From positions 1-17,009 of the forward strand of contig JANXQX010000175.1 of NCBI GenBank assembly GCA_025353305.1: a DNA stretch of 17,009 nucleotides, written 5' to 3'. This stretch comes from Holophagaceae bacterium. Its GTDB lineage: Bacteria; Acidobacteriota; Holophagae; Holophagales; Holophagaceae. The translations under genes were made by a program, and so were the position numbers. How positions within the stretch are numbered: the stretch's first letter is position 1; each line of letters opens with the position of its first letter. The notes beneath the pieces are model-generated. The model had not been told where the DNA came from. It worked only from the letters and a program-made list of their open reading frames with translations, and ran no database searches. This document shows positions 15,303-17,009 of the stretch, piece after piece.

Positions 15303-16333
15303 TTCACGGAAAGCTGCTGATCCAGCGCCCCCTGCAAATCATTCTGGCCTCCCTTTTGGCCCTGGCTCCTGAGCCGGGCCGAGGGGGGGAACCGCTATAC
15401 ATCATCGAGCGGGACACCCTGCAGACCCGTAACTTCACACCTATCGTGAATCACGAAGTGCTGCTGATGAATCTGGGGGAGCGCCCCTTGACCATGGACG
15501 TGAACTCCACCCTGCCTCCAGGAAAATGGGTGAAAGGCCCTTTCTGGCCCGCCTTCCTTGAAGAATCCCAACTGCCCGACCCCATGTTCTCGCCCCTGGA
15601 GATTTCGCCCAAGAAGACAACTTATTTGCCCAAGCCCCAAATCCAGGAACACCCGGCGACCGCCGCCTTTATTTGGAAGGATGTGCACGTCCCTCCGGGG
15701 GAAGCCGCCATTGCCCAATACGACAATTGGTACGGTGTACCAGGACAATTCTGGACTGATGCGGGACTGACGCTCCCTGGCTTGCAGATCCGGACAACCT
15801 TTTCAGCCACAGCGAAGGCCGGGTCCTTGGGTTTGGGCTTTTTCTATGAGATCGAGAATCTTTCAACAGCCGCCTTCGACGACCTGGCATTCGAAATCTT
15901 CATACCGCTGAAAGTGCTCACCGAGACGGCGGAAATTGAATTATTGGGAGCCACGGAATTAGCCACCTCACCTAATCTCACGACGTCCCTCACCACGCGG
16001 TCGGACGGTTTTGGGCGCGCTGCTTCCGGGGTGGCGGCGGTCTTTTGGAGTGGATCCCTGGAAAGTCGCGGCAAGGTGAAATTCCATTTGAAGGTCACCG
16101 GCAAGCCCAGCTCGGGCAAAGGGACCCTGTGGCCAATCCTGTCCTTGAGAGGAAGATCGCTTGCCGGGGGGATTTGGCCCCCAGCGGAGGTCAAGCTGAC
16201 CGAGCCTGCGGAGGTTGGCCGCTTCGCCTATCTGGCCTACAACTTGATCCTGCCCGACAGCCGCGTAGTCAGCCTTGGGCCCCGCACCGCCAGGATTTTA
16301 CGCGCTTCAGAGGCCAAGAAGCTAGGTCCGTAG
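15299..16333 (+). CDS. Secreted protein of unknown function, translationally coupled to the peptidase
   Basis: The 344-residue product begins with a basic and hydrophobic leader (LLIQRPLQIILASLLALAPEP), consistent with a signal peptide, although the cleavage site is not clear. The rest is rich in beta-forming residues. It includes an N-terminal stretch with Asp/Asn-rich turns, a central IWKDVHVPPGEAAIAQYDNW segment, and an apparently two-part beta-sandwich (LGLGFFYEIENLS, FEIFIPLKVL). No catalytic motif, membrane anchor or lipobox is visible, and I recognise no family. Its ATG overlaps the peptidase TGA (15299-15302), which usually indicates products made in fixed proportion. It could be a substrate, inhibitor or surface partner of the peptidase. 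Confidence 0.7.
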   Translation: MIHGKLLIQRPLQIILASLLALAPEPGRGGEPLYIIERDTLQTRNFTPIVNHEVLLMNLGERPLTMDVNSTLPPGKWVKGPFWPAFLEESQLPDPMFSPLEISPKKTTYLPKPQIQEHPATAAFIWKDVHVPPGEAAIAQYDNWYGVPGQFWTDAGLTLPGLQIRTTFSATAKAGSLGLGFFYEIENLSTAAFDDLAFEIFIPLKVLTETAEIELLGATELATSPNLTTSLTTRSDGFGRAASGVAAVFWSGSLESRGKVKFHLKVTGKPSSGKGTLWPILSLRGRSLAGGIWPPAEVKLTEPAEVGRFAYLAYNLILPDSRVVSLGPRTARILRASEAKKLGP

Positions 16334-16388
16334 GAACTGATTCAATACCCAGACTTCGATCCAAATCGCTTCACCCTGATTAGCACCC

Positions 16389-17009
16389 TCACCCCGCATC
16401 CGCTGCCGTCGCTTCCCCGCCCCTCCCTCGCAGCAGATCCACCACGGCCTGGTTGAGGCGGCGGCGCGCTTCATGGCTTTCATGGGCCTGGACGATGTAG
16501 CGGACGCGGATCTCGATGCCTTCGCTCGTGGACTGGATGTGGACGCCCGGCACGGTGGAGAAGGCGTGCACCCGGTAGCGGGCGGTGGTGCGCTGCCATT
16601 CGGTTTCCGCCAACTCGGCGTTGGCCTGGGTCTGCTCCTCCACCAATTTCTGGATGCTTGCGATAATGGGATACGGATCCTGCCCGGCGGGGATGGTGGC
16701 GCGCACTTCGTCCCACATCCATTGGCCCGAGGTGGAGAAATTGAAGAAATGCCCCTCGATGGCGAAGCTGTTGGCGAAGGTCACGCGGCGGCCCGTGGGG
16801 TGCGCGGCGTCGCTCCAGTTCCCGGTCTCCAGCAGCACGGTCCGCAGCAGCCCGACTTCCACCACTTCGCCGCCGACGCCCTTGATCTCCACCCAGTCGC
16901 CGACCCGCAGGCCGTTCTTCCCCATCAGCACGAACCAGCCGAAGAAGGCCACGATGAAATCCTTCATGGCCACGGTCAGGCCCGCGCCCACCAGGCCCAG
17001 GATGGTGCT
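16389..17009 (-). CDS. MscS-family mechanosensitive channel, C-terminal part (cut by window edge)
   Basis: The frame is open to the right edge and encodes the last 206 residues. It begins in a Gly/Ala-rich pore helix (LGLVGAGLTVAMKDFIVAFFGWFVLMGKN). The MscS beta domain follows: LRVGDWVEIKGVGGEVVEVGLLRTVLLE, with RRVTFANSFAIEGHFFNFS in the place of the usual 'IPNS...N.S' motif. The rest is the mixed alpha/beta cytoplasmic cage with a heptad-like helix around WQRTTARYRV and an Arg-rich C-terminal helix. MscS channels open under membrane tension to release solutes during osmotic downshock. The upstream membrane helices are outside the window. The short C-terminal tail is Ala/Gly-rich. Confidence 0.88.
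   Translation of the reverse strand, partial: STILGLVGAGLTVAMKDFIVAFFGWFVLMGKNGLRVGDWVEIKGVGGEVVEVGLLRTVLLETGNWSDAAHPTGRRVTFANSFAIEGHFFNFSTSGQWMWDEVRATIPAGQDPYPIIASIQKLVEEQTQANAELAETEWQRTTARYRVHAFSTVPGVHIQSTSEGIEIRVRYIVQAHESHEARRRLNQAVVDLLRGRGGEATAADAG

Noticed and set aside
16334..16388. In-frame continuation after the stop of the exported orphan gene, reading ELIQYPDF..., faintly like the WEIQSPNP tail of the broken gene
   Set aside because: Only a few residues match and the rest diverges. Not enough to claim a third copy.

Overview
The window looks like a chromosomal stretch of a GC-rich, Gram-negative, probably soil or sediment bacterium. The acyl-CoA dehydrogenase N-terminus, the divergent glutamine synthetase and the style of the secreted proteins suggest Acidobacteriota, perhaps Holophagae (Geothrix or Holophaga-like). 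This is inference from recognition, not a search. No rRNA, tRNA, CRISPR array, transposase or phage gene was seen. Genes lie on both strands in short operons.

Layout. (1) 1-2514: the start of an acyl-CoA dehydrogenase (minus, cut by the left edge); a gene tail remnant (plus, 149-258); a secreted protein with three related beta-rich repeats (minus); a truncated cytochrome b remnant and a diverged TrmO/TsaA-like gene (both plus). (2) 2698-6406: a compact minus-strand efflux operon, TetR regulator - HlyD-type adaptor - FtsX/DevC-type permease - MacB/LolD-type ATPase. Its promoter carries a 14-bp palindrome between the -35 and -10 boxes and appears to give a leaderless mRNA. (3) 6503-8780: a minus-strand reverse transsulfuration pair, cystathionine beta-synthase-like then cystathionine gamma-lyase-like, behind a leader with a 13-bp tandem repeat and a hairpin. 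(4) 8838-9441: a plus-strand gene broken by frameshifts, whose tail matches the remnant at 149-258. (5) 9543-12045: a divergent glutamine synthetase followed 13 bp later by an uncharacterised P-loop kinase-like protein. (6) 12063-13157: a DMT-like multi-pass membrane protein (minus). (7) 13407-16333: a plus-strand cluster of a small protein, a secreted clan CD (caspase/gingipain-like) cysteine peptidase with two C-terminal repeats, and a translationally coupled secreted protein. The small protein is a stand-alone version of the peptidase's N-terminal domain. (8) 16389-17009: the C-terminal part of an MscS-type channel (minus, cut by the right edge).

The strongest candidate for an undescribed system is region 7: an exported clan CD protease encoded between a free copy of its own N-terminal domain and a tightly coupled exported partner of unknown fold. 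The second is region 5, where a glutamine synthetase without the usual adenylylation tail is paired with an unknown P-loop enzyme. The remaining genes are ordinary metabolism, export and osmotic-shock functions, with three or four decayed gene pieces between them.
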